Shown: positions 1 to 6,536 of the stretch, in pieces
How the letters are laid out: each line of letters begins with the position of its first letter
Position numbering within the stretch: the first letter of the stretch is position 1
DNA from: Hyphomonadaceae bacterium UBA4763
Lineage (GTDB): Bacteria; Pseudomonadota; Alphaproteobacteria; Caulobacterales; Aquidulcibacteraceae
Length of the DNA stretch: 18,165 nucleotides
Reading direction: 5' to 3'
Assembly: GCA_002403455.1 (NCBI GenBank)
Contig: DHHV01000154.1
Location: 1 to 18,165, forward strand
Notes under the pieces: generated by a model
Databases searched by the model: none
Told to the model about the DNA's origin: nothing
What the model saw: only the letters and a program-made list of their open reading frames with translations
Made by a program: the position numbers and the translations under genes

Positions 1-284
1 TCGGAGAACAGTGGGGGGGGGGGGATGGTGGTCGCGTAAACGCCGGCCTGCGCAAAGCGCCCAAAGGCGCGCTTGATCTGCGGCGGCGGGCCCTCCGGGC
101 GATAGGTCAGGCGCAATTCCGGATAGGCAAAAGCACGGGCGCGGCGCAGCGCCGGGTCGGGCGCGGTGCCGTTGGTCAAGAAATCTTGCAACGCGGCGCG
201 CAGCCGCTCGACCGATTGCGCTTTCAGCGCTTCGAGCCGGGCGAGCGCCTCAGACGGCGTCGCGCAGAGAATAGGGTGCAGCAT
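1..284 (-). CDS. amn: AMP nucleosidase, N-terminal part (runs off left edge)
   Basis: The first 94 codons are visible, starting at ATG 284-282 and reading leftward off the window. AMP nucleosidase cleaves AMP to adenine and ribose 5-phosphate in the cytoplasm. The translation matches the family's N-terminal domain: an A-L-x-x-L-x-A-L-x-x-x-S-V-x-x-L-R helix, then A-Y-P-E-L-R-L-T-Y, then R-A-F-G-R-F-x-x-x-G-V-Y-A-T-T-I (E. coli Amn has a very similar T-R-A-F-G-R-F-...-T-T-T-I-T-R-P-x-L-F-R order). Where the family has T-R-P-x before L-F, this gene has four prolines encoded by a run of 12 C (plus-strand G 13-24). The frame stays open through the run, so L-F-S follows in phase. The gene is divergent from the ABC1 kinase at 384. 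No strong ribosome binding site is seen. The catalytic phosphorylase-like domain lies outside the window. The family call is firm; the tract may be real or an assembly error. Confidence 0.85.
   Translation of the reverse strand, partial: MLHPILCATPSEALARLEALKAQSVERLRAALQDFLTNGTAPDPALRRARAFAYPELRLTYRPEGPPPQIKRAFGRFAQAGVYATTIPPPPLFS
13..24. repeat. Poly-G tract of 12 bases inside amn
   Basis: Twelve consecutive G on the plus strand (C on the coding strand). The tract lies in the amn coding region and is read as Pro codons. Gain or loss of one base would shift the frame. It sits 12 bases from the window edge, so an assembly or homopolymer error is also possible. Confidence 0.9.
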
Positions 285-383
285 CAGCGTTCTGTTAACG
301 GGGTTTTTATCGGCTGGCCAGCCATGACTTTAAGGGGCGTCGGCGCTATTTCGCAGAGAGATGAGACCGATCGGAGCTGATTG

Positions 384-1733
384 TTGAGCGATAATGATCC
401 AGAACGCGACCGCTTCAGCCAGCGTCTGGCGCGCGTGGCGCAAGTCGGCGCGCAGGCGACCGGGGCGGTTGCGGCGATCGGCGCGCATCGGCTGCTGCGG
501 CGCGAGGATTCAGAGGCGCAAATCGCCCGGGCCTTGCGTGACGCACTCGGCAATACGCGTGGGCCGCTGATGAAAGTCGCCCAAATGCTGGCGACGATCC
601 CGGATTTACTGCCGCCAGATTTGGCGCGCGAATTACAGACCTTGCAGGCGAATGCGCCGTCGATGGGCTGGAGCTTTGTCAAAAGGCGCATGCGGGCTGA
701 ATTGGGCGCCGATTGGGAGGGCAAATTCGCGCATTTTGAGCGCGAGGCGGTCGCCGCCGCGTCGCTCGGGCAGGTGCATCGCGCCCGCGACGCCAGCGGC
801 CGCGACCTCGCAGTCAAGCTGCAATATCCGGAAATGGCGAGCGCGGTTGAAGCCGATCTCGCGCAATTGCGCGTGCTGATCGGCCTGTTCCAGCGGTTGG
901 ATAAAGCCATCGACCCCAGCGAAATCGCCGTGGAGATCGGTGCGCGGCTGCGCGAAGAACTGGATTACGGGCGCGAGCGGCGCGCGATGCAATTATACGC
1001 GCAAATGTTGGCGCCGCGCCGCGATATTGCCGTGCCCGAGCCGGTGGCGGCCTTGTCGACCGACCGCTTGTTGACCATGACCTGGCTGGAGGGCCAGTCG
1101 ATATTGGCGTTCAAGGACCGCGAGCTAGAAGCGCGCAATCGGATTGCCGACCAAATGTTTCACGCCTGGTGGCTGCCGATGACGGCGTATGGCGTTATCC
1201 ATGGCGATCCGCATTTGGGCAATTACGCAGCGGCGGGCGACGCCGAGGCGCTCAATCTGCTCGATTTCGGCTGCATCCGGATTTTCCCGCCGCAATTTGT
1301 TGCGGGCGTCATCGGGCTTTATCGGGCGCTTTATGCAAATGATCTCGATGGGGCGGCGGCGGCCTACGAGATTTGGGGCTTTCGCAATTTGAGCCGACCG
1401 TTGATCGAGGCGCTTAATCTGTGGGCCCGTTTTATCTACGGGCCCTTGCTGGATGATCGGGTCCGCAGCGTCGCCGATGGCGTCAGCCCCGGTGAATATG
1501 GACGACGCGAAGCGTTTCGCGTCCGGCAAATGCTCAAAGATTTGGGGCCAGTGCGTATCCCGCGCGAATTTGTTTTTATGGATCGCGCCGCAATTGGGCT
1601 TGGAGCGGCCTTTTTGCATCTGGGCGCGCAATTGAATTTCCATGCGTTGTTCGAGGCATCGATCGCCGGGTTCGATGAAGCAGCCCTGGCGCGCCGCCAA
1701 GCCGACGGTTTGGCGCAAGCGGGGTTGGCCTAA
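384..1733 (+). CDS. ABC1/UbiB (AarF/ADCK) family atypical kinase
   Basis: About 449 aa. ABC1/UbiB proteins are atypical kinase/ATPase-fold proteins linked to ubiquinone and isoprenoid-lipid metabolism. Visible motifs (numbered from TTG 381): KxGQ-like K-V-A-Q at 65-68; alanine-rich loop ending A-A-A-S-L-G-Q-V-H at 125-133; ATP-binding Lys in L-A-V-K at 146; E-E-L-D-Y metal/ExD motif; catalytic H-G-D-P-H-L-G-N at 274-281; D-F-G at 295-297. The second residue pair of KxGQ reads A-Q instead of G-Q. No ATG is available near the 5' end. Two consecutive TTG codons (381, 384) follow GGAG at 373-376; the second has better spacing (7 nt) and was chosen. The gene starts 100 bases from the divergent amn and is followed after 173 bases by hpf. 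There is no neighbouring ubiE/ubiJ, so whether this is UbiB itself or a paralogue cannot be decided; the lack of an obvious C-terminal pair of membrane helices argues for a paralogue. Confidence 0.88.
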   Translation: MSDNDPERDRFSQRLARVAQVGAQATGAVAAIGAHRLLRREDSEAQIARALRDALGNTRGPLMKVAQMLATIPDLLPPDLARELQTLQANAPSMGWSFVKRRMRAELGADWEGKFAHFEREAVAAASLGQVHRARDASGRDLAVKLQYPEMASAVEADLAQLRVLIGLFQRLDKAIDPSEIAVEIGARLREELDYGRERRAMQLYAQMLAPRRDIAVPEPVAALSTDRLLTMTWLEGQSILAFKDRELEARNRIADQMFHAWWLPMTAYGVIHGDPHLGNYAAAGDAEALNLLDFGCIRIFPPQFVAGVIGLYRALYANDLDGAAAAYEIWGFRNLSRPLIEALNLWARFIYGPLLDDRVRSVADGVSPGEYGRREAFRVRQMLKDLGPVRIPREFVFMDRAAIGLGAAFLHLGAQLNFHALFEASIAGFDEAALARRQADGLAQAGLA

Positions 1734-1759
1734 AGGACTGTTGATCCGCATTCGGACAG

Positions 1760-1787
1760 TTGACGCGCGGTTCCAATCCTTTTTAGT
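1760..1787 (+). promoter_or_regulatory. Possible promoter upstream of hpf
   Basis: TTGACG at 1760-1765 is a good -35-like hexamer. A weak -10 candidate, TTTAGT (1782-1787), lies 16 bases downstream. The position, 120-147 bases before the hpf start, is sensible. It is a pattern match only. Confidence 0.3.
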
Positions 1788-1798
1788 CTTTGCGCCTT

Positions 1799-1827
1799 GA
1801 GCCCCGTCTTAAAGCGCCTTGGGGCTC
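1799..1827 (+). promoter_or_regulatory. Inverted repeat in the hpf leader
   Basis: GAGCCCC (1799-1805) and GGGGCTC (1821-1827) are a perfect 7-bp inverted repeat around a 15-base loop, extendable by GCC/GGC with a TT bulge. No T-tract follows. It could end the ABC1 kinase transcript or be a leader structure of hpf. Confidence 0.4.
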
Positions 1828-1906
1828 GGCGACGCCGCGATCGCGACGATCGCTCGCCCAAAGCGCGAGAATGCGGGCCATGTTTGCCTCTTGGAAGGAG
1901 CAGGCC

Positions 1907-2518
1907 GTGAACGTTCAAATCTCCGGAAAGCAAGTCGACCTTGGCGAAGCGTTGCGCACGCGGATCGCGGATGAACTGCAAGAGGGGATCGGCAAATATT
2001 TTCAGCGCGATTTTGAAGCCAATGTCGTCGTCTCGCGCGAACGGGTCGGCTTCAGCGTCGATTGCCTGGCGCATTTGGCGTCGGGGTTTTCGGTGCAGGC
2101 CAGCGGGCAGGGCGCCGATGCGCATCTGGCGTTCGATGACCTGAAGGAAAAGCTGGAAAAGCGGCTGCGACGTTATAAGCGTCGATTGAAAAACCACCAT
2201 GCCGATGAGCGCGCGATGATCACCCGCGAGCCGGCGCGGTCTTATGTGATTGAGGCGGCGCCGTTTGACGACGTCGGCGCCGACGCCGAGGAGGACGCCG
2301 AAAAACCGCTGGGCAGCGCGCCGGTGATTATTGCGGAAACCACCGGACAGGTGAAAACCATGACAGTCAGCGCCGCCGTGCTGGAATTGGAATTATCCGA
2401 TAATCCGGCTTTGTTGTTCAAAAACGCCGGCACGGGTGGACTAAACATGGTTTATCGCCGTCCCGACGGTCATATTGGCTGGGTCGACCCGCAAGGCCCG
2501 AAAGCCGGCCGCGGTTAA
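1907..2518 (+). CDS. hpf: Long-form ribosome hibernation promoting factor
   Basis: 203 aa. Long HPF binds the 30S subunit and dimerises 70S ribosomes into inactive 100S particles in stationary phase or stress. The start is GTG 1907, chosen because GGAAGGAG (1893-1900) lies 6 bases upstream and the protein then opens M-N-V-Q-I-S-G-K-Q-V-D-L-G, the usual start of the S30AE domain. In-frame ATGs at 1871 and 1880 would add residues without family similarity. The N-terminal ~105 residues form the S30AE domain, including a basic segment K-R-L-R-R-Y-K-R-R-L-K. An acidic, variable linker follows. The C-terminal dimerisation domain from about residue 160 shows D-N-P-A-L-L-F-K-N-A then G-L-N-M-V-Y-R-R-P-D-G-H-I-G-W-V-D-P. 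The gene precedes a ptsN-like gene, the usual alphaproteobacterial order. The identification is secure. Confidence 0.95.
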   Translation: MNVQISGKQVDLGEALRTRIADELQEGIGKYFQRDFEANVVVSRERVGFSVDCLAHLASGFSVQASGQGADAHLAFDDLKEKLEKRLRRYKRRLKNHHADERAMITREPARSYVIEAAPFDDVGADAEEDAEKPLGSAPVIIAETTGQVKTMTVSAAVLELELSDNPALLFKNAGTGGLNMVYRRPDGHIGWVDPQGPKAGRG

Positions 2519-2534
2519 ACCCTTTTAAGCCTAG

Positions 2535-2567
2535 TGCAGGAGAACGGCGTTCACGCCGTTTCCTGCA
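2535..2567 (+). terminator. Hairpin downstream of hpf
   Basis: A long inverted repeat starts 17 bases after the hpf stop. The left arm begins TGCAGGA and runs into AACGGCG; the right arm reads CGCCGTT then TCCTGCA, with one bulged G and a TTCA loop. The stem is about 14 bp. No T-run follows, so it may stabilise the hpf 3' end or attenuate transcription into the ptsN-like gene rather than act as a classical Rho-independent terminator. Confidence 0.55.
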
Positions 2568-2804
2568 TGGGATGGGGTTGCGACAAAAATTGTCGCTTAA
2601 AGTTACAGCGCGGGTGCGATCGCCTTGCCCATATCTTAACCGCCCACGCCAGATTAACGCGAATTTGTCGACGCGCTTTCAACGCGTTCTAGCGAAACTA
2701 AGGAAATTCGCGTATGGGCGCGAGCGAGATGGCGGCGATCGGTCGCGTCTCACGTCACGCTTGATAAGCAAAAGGCGGCGCGTTGCGTCGGTAGAGTAAG
2801 CGTC

Positions 2805-3272
2805 ATGATTGATTTGTCCGACATATTTGATCGACGCGCCATCGCGGCCGGATTGAGATGCTCTGGACCCAAACAGGCGCTGCGGGCGCTGTGCGATTTG
2901 GCGTCCGCCGCCTATGGGGTCAATGCCCGCGCCGCCTCAGAGGCCGTGCAGGCGCGCACGCGATTGCGCAGTCCCGGCATCGGCGATGGCGTGGCGCTGC
3001 CGGACGCAGAGCTTGCCCATCTAACGCGCGTGTGCGGGGTGTTTGCGCAACTCACAACGCCGATCGACTTTGAAGCGCAAGACGGCGCCCCGGCCGATTT
3101 GGTGGCTCTCATCTTCACGCATGATCTGAACGGCTCGGCGCATTTGAAGACGATGGCGCGATTGGCGCGCGGTTTTCGCGATGAGCGGCTGCGGGCGCAA
3201 TTGCGCGCTTGCGCATCGGTCGAGGGGCTTTACCGCGCCTTGACCCAGGACGCGACCAGCAACGCGGCTTGA
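2805..3272 (+). CDS. PtsN-like EIIA(Ntr) protein with Asp in place of the phosphorylated His
   Basis: 155 aa, the usual EIIA(Ntr) length. PtsN is the terminal phospho-acceptor of the nitrogen-related PTS (PtsP-PtsO-PtsN) and controls other proteins by its phosphorylation state. The translation follows PtsN throughout: I-D-L-S-D-I-F-D at the start, K-Q-A-L-R-A-L, then R-L-R-S-P-G-I-G-D-G-V-A-L-P, then V-C-G-V-F-A-Q-L-x-x-P-I-D-F-E-A-Q-D and L-K-T-M-A-R-L-A-R. In PtsN the sequence after G-I-A-I-P is H-G, the His being phosphorylated. Here it is P-D-A (Asp67, codon GAC 3003-3005). The rest of the fold looks intact. It sits 286 bases after hpf, which supports orthology by position. ATG 2805 has no strong Shine-Dalgarno sequence. 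It probably cannot take part in His phosphotransfer; Asp could act as a constitutive phospho-mimic. Functional consequence is inferred. Confidence 0.82.
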   Translation: MIDLSDIFDRRAIAAGLRCSGPKQALRALCDLASAAYGVNARAASEAVQARTRLRSPGIGDGVALPDAELAHLTRVCGVFAQLTTPIDFEAQDGAPADLVALIFTHDLNGSAHLKTMARLARGFRDERLRAQLRACASVEGLYRALTQDATSNAA

Positions 3273-3693
3273 TCGCGGCGGCTCACTTTTGCCTCACGGA
3301 AATTGACAGCCGGCGCAGATCTGCGGGCGCTTTTGGCGCCCTGCGACGCAATGTAGCAATGCTACAGGCGGCCCATTCTGCTGCGCTTGCGTCTTGGGAC
3401 GGTCGCGCTCTGCGACATCGGATAGAAATTGGGCATATGGGTGAGGATTTCGCCGCAGTCCTGTACCGATTTTTTCAAAAGATTGGGGTCTGCCGGCATA
3501 ATTTTTTCGTTGCGCCCGACATGAGATGTCGCGTTGCAGCAGGCTTGAATAAATCACAATCCATCGCAGGTCTTGAGAAAATCACGGCGATTTGAGACCC
3601 TGAAGGCCTGAGGTCGTCAAGCCGCTATTGTTGACCGGTATTTACAAATCCGGCGCGGGGCGGCGCGATTCATTGTCCTTGGGAGGAAGATCG
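3273..3693. other. Intergenic region upstream of the TonB receptor
   Basis: 421 bases with no convincing gene; the short open frames here lack family features and good starts. It holds three adjacent dyads at 3314-3366 (listed separately), a stretch of poorer GC content near 3470-3560, and the receptor's ribosome binding site GGGAGG at 3681-3686. No promoter could be placed with confidence. Confidence 0.6.
3314..3366. promoter_or_regulatory. Cluster of three dyad-symmetric elements
   Basis: Three inverted repeats lie almost end to end: CGCAGATCTGCG (3314-3325, perfect 12-bp palindrome); GGGCGC-TTTTG-GCGCCC (3325-3341, 6-bp stem); TGTAGCAATGCTACA (3352-3366, two 6-bp arms around AAT). The middle one could be part of a terminator for the ptsN-like gene. 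The outer ones look more like protein-binding sites. They lie about 330-380 bases before the receptor start. Function is inferred from symmetry only. Confidence 0.45.
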
Positions 3694-6405
3694 ATGCCGT
3701 CGTTTAAAGAAACGCCTGCAAAGGCGAATAAGTTCTTGCGCCATTTGCTCAATTCAACCTGTTTGGCGCTGGCGTTGGGCTGGAGCCTCTTGCCGGCCGT
3801 CAGCTTGGCGCAGGAGGTCGCGACCGAAACCGCCGAGGACGAGGAGGAGTCCGAACTCAGGCAAGACGTCGTTATCGTAACCGTCGAACGGCGTGAGCAA
3901 AACCTGCAGGATTTTGCCGGCACGGCGGTTTCAGTGACGCAGGATCAATTGGACGCCTTGGGCGTTGGCTTTGACTTCCAGAGCATCCAGCAGATTGTGC
4001 CGGGACTGAATATCTCGTTCAATGAAGGATTCAGCGAAATTTTCCTCCGCGGCGTCGGCACGCAGGACAATTCGTCGACCTCCGAACAGCCGACAGCCGT
4101 GCATTATAACGGCGTCTATATTCCGCGGTCGCGCGGCATCGGGCCATTGTTCTTCGACTTGGCGCGGATCGAGGTCAATGTCGGCCCGCAAGGCACCTTG
4201 CGCGGTCGCAACGCCTCGGCCGGCTCAATCAATATCATCCCGGCCAAGCCCGAGCTTGGCGAGGTTGAGGCAAAGGGCAGCTTTGGTTTTGGCACGTTTT
4301 CGCTGCGCGAAATCGAAGGCGTTCTCAACCTGCCGATCGGCGATAAATTGGCCATCCGCGGCGCCTATTATTCCCGCGAGCACGACGATTATTTTCAAAA
4401 CGCGCTGCAAGGCTTGACGTTCGCGCCCGTCGATGGGGCAGGGTCTGAAGACGAAGAGGCGTTTCGCTTTTCGGTGCTCTATGAACCCAATGAGCGCTTC
4501 TCTGCGCATTTTGTCTTCGACAATTTGACGCAAGGCGGCACCGGATTTCCGGGCAATTTCCAAGGTCAAGCGCAAAGCCAAGGCTTTACGCCGCAAAACA
4601 ATCCTATCGATCCGTTCTTGCAGAATTTCTTGACGCCAGGCTTTGTTGACAATGAAATCCGGTCCTATGTGCTGACGAGCACCTATGATTTTGGGCCGGT
4701 GTCGCTCGAATTTACGGGCGGCTATCGCGCTTATTCGAATTTGACCGTCAATCAGCGCCGGCCGTTCCAATTCGGCACGCCCAATCCGACGGCGCTGCCC
4801 GGCGTTGTCGCCAATGTGCTGACATTTGATCCGGATAATTTCAACACTAATTACATCTCCGATGATGCGCGAGCGTTGACGCTGGAAGGGCGGATTTTCT
4901 CCAATCAGGACCAGCGGTTTCGCTGGACGGCCGGGGTATTTTATCTGAACGAAGATCAGGATGAGTTCCGCTGGGACACGTCGGATCGGCAGTTTTTCTT
5001 CAACAACCTGGGCGGCCCGGATTTCTTTGAAACTGACAACGTGTCCTTTGCGGTCTATGGCGACGCGACCTTCGATATTTCCGACAAGTTTCGCCTGAAA
5101 GGCGGCCTGCGCTATACCGATGACGAAAAGCGCCGGACCGGATTTGAAGTGCAGTTCATTTTTGATCCGGCCGCGATCATTGATTTTGACGGCAATGGCG
5201 TCACCGACGCCAATGACTTGCGGTTCTCGACCTCCGGCTTTGTCGTGCGCCGCGCCGGGGATCAAGAATTGCTCGACCCGGAAACCACCGCGCCGGAAGC
5301 GTTGTTCCTGAACTTTGTCGAGCAATTTGGCTCGCGCGACACTGTCGACGAGATTTTCGCGTTGTTTCCGGGCACGTTGCAGACGACAACCACCAGCGAT
5401 CTCGGCTTGTTCACGCAAACCGTCCAGGATGGATATTTGGATTGGCGCGTTGGCGTCGAATATGATCTGACGCCCGATCATCTGCTTTACGCCACGATTT
5501 CGACGGGTACGCGATCGGCGGGGATCAACAATCCGATCCTCGTGGCGGGCGAGTTGATCAATGAAACCTTCGACACCGAAGACTTGTTGGCGTTTGAAAT
5601 TGGCTCGAAAAATGTTTTCGATTTTGGCGGCCTTGCCTGGCGCCTGAATGTGGCGGCGTTTTACTATGATTTCAACAACCAGGTCTTGCAGGTGGCGGCG
5701 ACGGCCGATGGCGGCGGCTTTGAAGAAGGCGCAGTCAACGTCAACGCCAATCTGACGGTGCAAAACATCAATGCCGGCTCTTCGCGGATATTTGGCCTGA
5801 CGGTTGACGGCGGCGTGCGGTTGCCGTTCGGATTTGTGTTTGACTACAACGCGCAATACCTAAACGCGCGCTTCGGCGAAGCGTTGATTTCGGACGGGCG
5901 TCAATTGGCGATGGACACCAATGGCGACGGCACGCCTGATTTGGCGCCGCCAAATGTCGACGTGTCGGGCAATCGTCTGTTGTTCTCGCCGACATTTTCA
6001 TTCACGACCACTTTTGGGCAGGACATTGAACTGCCATTTGGCGATGCGTTCTGGCGGTTTACAACCTCGTTCCGCACCTCGACTTTCGCGACCCCCTTTA
6101 ACAGCGAAGGTTTCGACATCAATGGCGACGAAATCCCGCTCGAAGACTTGCCGTTGTGCTGCTTCACCGACAGCCCGCTTTTGGGCGATGGAAGCTTCTT
6201 CAATGATCGCGTCGGCGCGGTGGCGCTGCACAATATCACCTGGGGCGTCAATGTCGGGCCAAAGCGCAATTATCGGATCGAAGGCTTCGTGACGAATTTG
6301 ACGAACGTCGCCTATAACCAGCGCCAGATCATCAACGCCTTCGTCAATATTGGTTTCATCAATCCGCCGCGCGTGATCGGCGGTCGCGTGTCGGCGGTCT
6401 TCTAA
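3694..6405 (+). CDS. TonB-dependent outer membrane receptor
   Basis: 903 aa from ATG 3694, which is preceded by GGGAGGAAG at 3681-3689; an in-frame TTG at 3628 lacks such a site. The signal peptide has a basic start, a hydrophobic core (L-A-L-A-L-G-W-S-L-L-P-A-V) and a likely cut after S-L-A before Q-E. The mature N-terminus is very acidic, then V-V-I-V-T-V-E-R-R-E-Q-N-L-Q-D resembles the TonB box and plug start. The plug (about 55-180) shows I-F-L-R-G-V-G, V-H-Y-N-G-V-Y-I-P-R, R-I-E-V-N-V-G-P-Q-G-T-L-R-G-R-N-A-S-A-G-S-I-N-I. The rest is a beta-barrel ending in the typical terminal Phe. Three Asp/Asn-Gly-rich loops resemble calcium loops (497-508, 741-749, 808-818), the last followed by a Cys-Cys pair. 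The substrate is unknown. The downstream CobT-like gene hints at a corrinoid, but nothing in the receptor itself proves it. Confidence 0.93.
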   Translation: MPSFKETPAKANKFLRHLLNSTCLALALGWSLLPAVSLAQEVATETAEDEEESELRQDVVIVTVERREQNLQDFAGTAVSVTQDQLDALGVGFDFQSIQQIVPGLNISFNEGFSEIFLRGVGTQDNSSTSEQPTAVHYNGVYIPRSRGIGPLFFDLARIEVNVGPQGTLRGRNASAGSINIIPAKPELGEVEAKGSFGFGTFSLREIEGVLNLPIGDKLAIRGAYYSREHDDYFQNALQGLTFAPVDGAGSEDEEAFRFSVLYEPNERFSAHFVFDNLTQGGTGFPGNFQGQAQSQGFTPQNNPIDPFLQNFLTPGFVDNEIRSYVLTSTYDFGPVSLEFTGGYRAYSNLTVNQRRPFQFGTPNPTALPGVVANVLTFDPDNFNTNYISDDARALTLEGRIFSNQDQRFRWTAGVFYLNEDQDEFRWDTSDRQFFFNNLGGPDFFETDNVSFAVYGDATFDISDKFRLKGGLRYTDDEKRRTGFEVQFIFDPAAIIDFDGNGVTDANDLRFSTSGFVVRRAGDQELLDPETTAPEALFLNFVEQFGSRDTVDEIFALFPGTLQTTTTSDLGLFTQTVQDGYLDWRVGVEYDLTPDHLLYATISTGTRSAGINNPILVAGELINETFDTEDLLAFEIGSKNVFDFGGLAWRLNVAAFYYDFNNQVLQVAATADGGGFEEGAVNVNANLTVQNINAGSSRIFGLTVDGGVRLPFGFVFDYNAQYLNARFGEALISDGRQLAMDTNGDGTPDLAPPNVDVSGNRLLFSPTFSFTTTFGQDIELPFGDAFWRFTTSFRTSTFATPFNSEGFDINGDEIPLEDLPLCCFTDSPLLGDGSFFNDRVGAVALHNITWGVNVGPKRNYRIEGFVTNLTNVAYNQRQIINAFVNIGFINPPRVIGGRVSAVF

Positions 6406-6453
6406 GGGCCGCCAAAGCGAGATTTCGTCGCAACGCAAACGTGACGATGGTCG

Positions 6454-6475
6454 CGCCGGCCTTGACGGTCGGCGC
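6454..6475 (+). terminator. Hairpin after the receptor gene
   Basis: CGCCGGCC and CGGTCGGCG face each other around a short TTGA-containing loop, giving a GC-rich stem with one mismatch about 50 bases after the receptor stop. Only a weak T-run follows. A smaller GCAGC-TTCTC-GCTGC hairpin lies further on (about 6496-6510) before the next gene. These may separate receptor and CobT-like expression. Confidence 0.35.
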
Positions 6476-6536
6476 GGCGTCGTTTCAGGGAGGGGAGCAG
6501 CTTCTCGCTGCAATAGGTTGATTTCCAGAGGGTTTG

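Noticed and set aside
2572..2799. 75-codon basic open frame between hpf and the ptsN-like gene
   Set aside because: No good ribosome binding site, very Arg-rich out-of-frame type composition, no recognisable motif; it starts next to the hpf hairpin. A small peptide cannot be fully excluded.
3209..3595. 128-codon open frame after the ptsN-like gene
   Set aside because: It begins inside the ptsN-like gene in another frame and continues through the dyad cluster without family features.
4225..5856. 543-codon open frame on the minus strand inside the TonB receptor gene
   Set aside because: It is antisense to a gene with clear family motifs throughout, shows no recognisable domain, and long antisense frames are expected in GC-rich coding DNA.
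6406..6536. Cobalamin riboswitch between the receptor and the CobT-like gene
   Set aside because: The gap is only 131 bases, too short for a usual cobalamin riboswitch, and no conserved B12-box core was recognised; only simple hairpins are seen.
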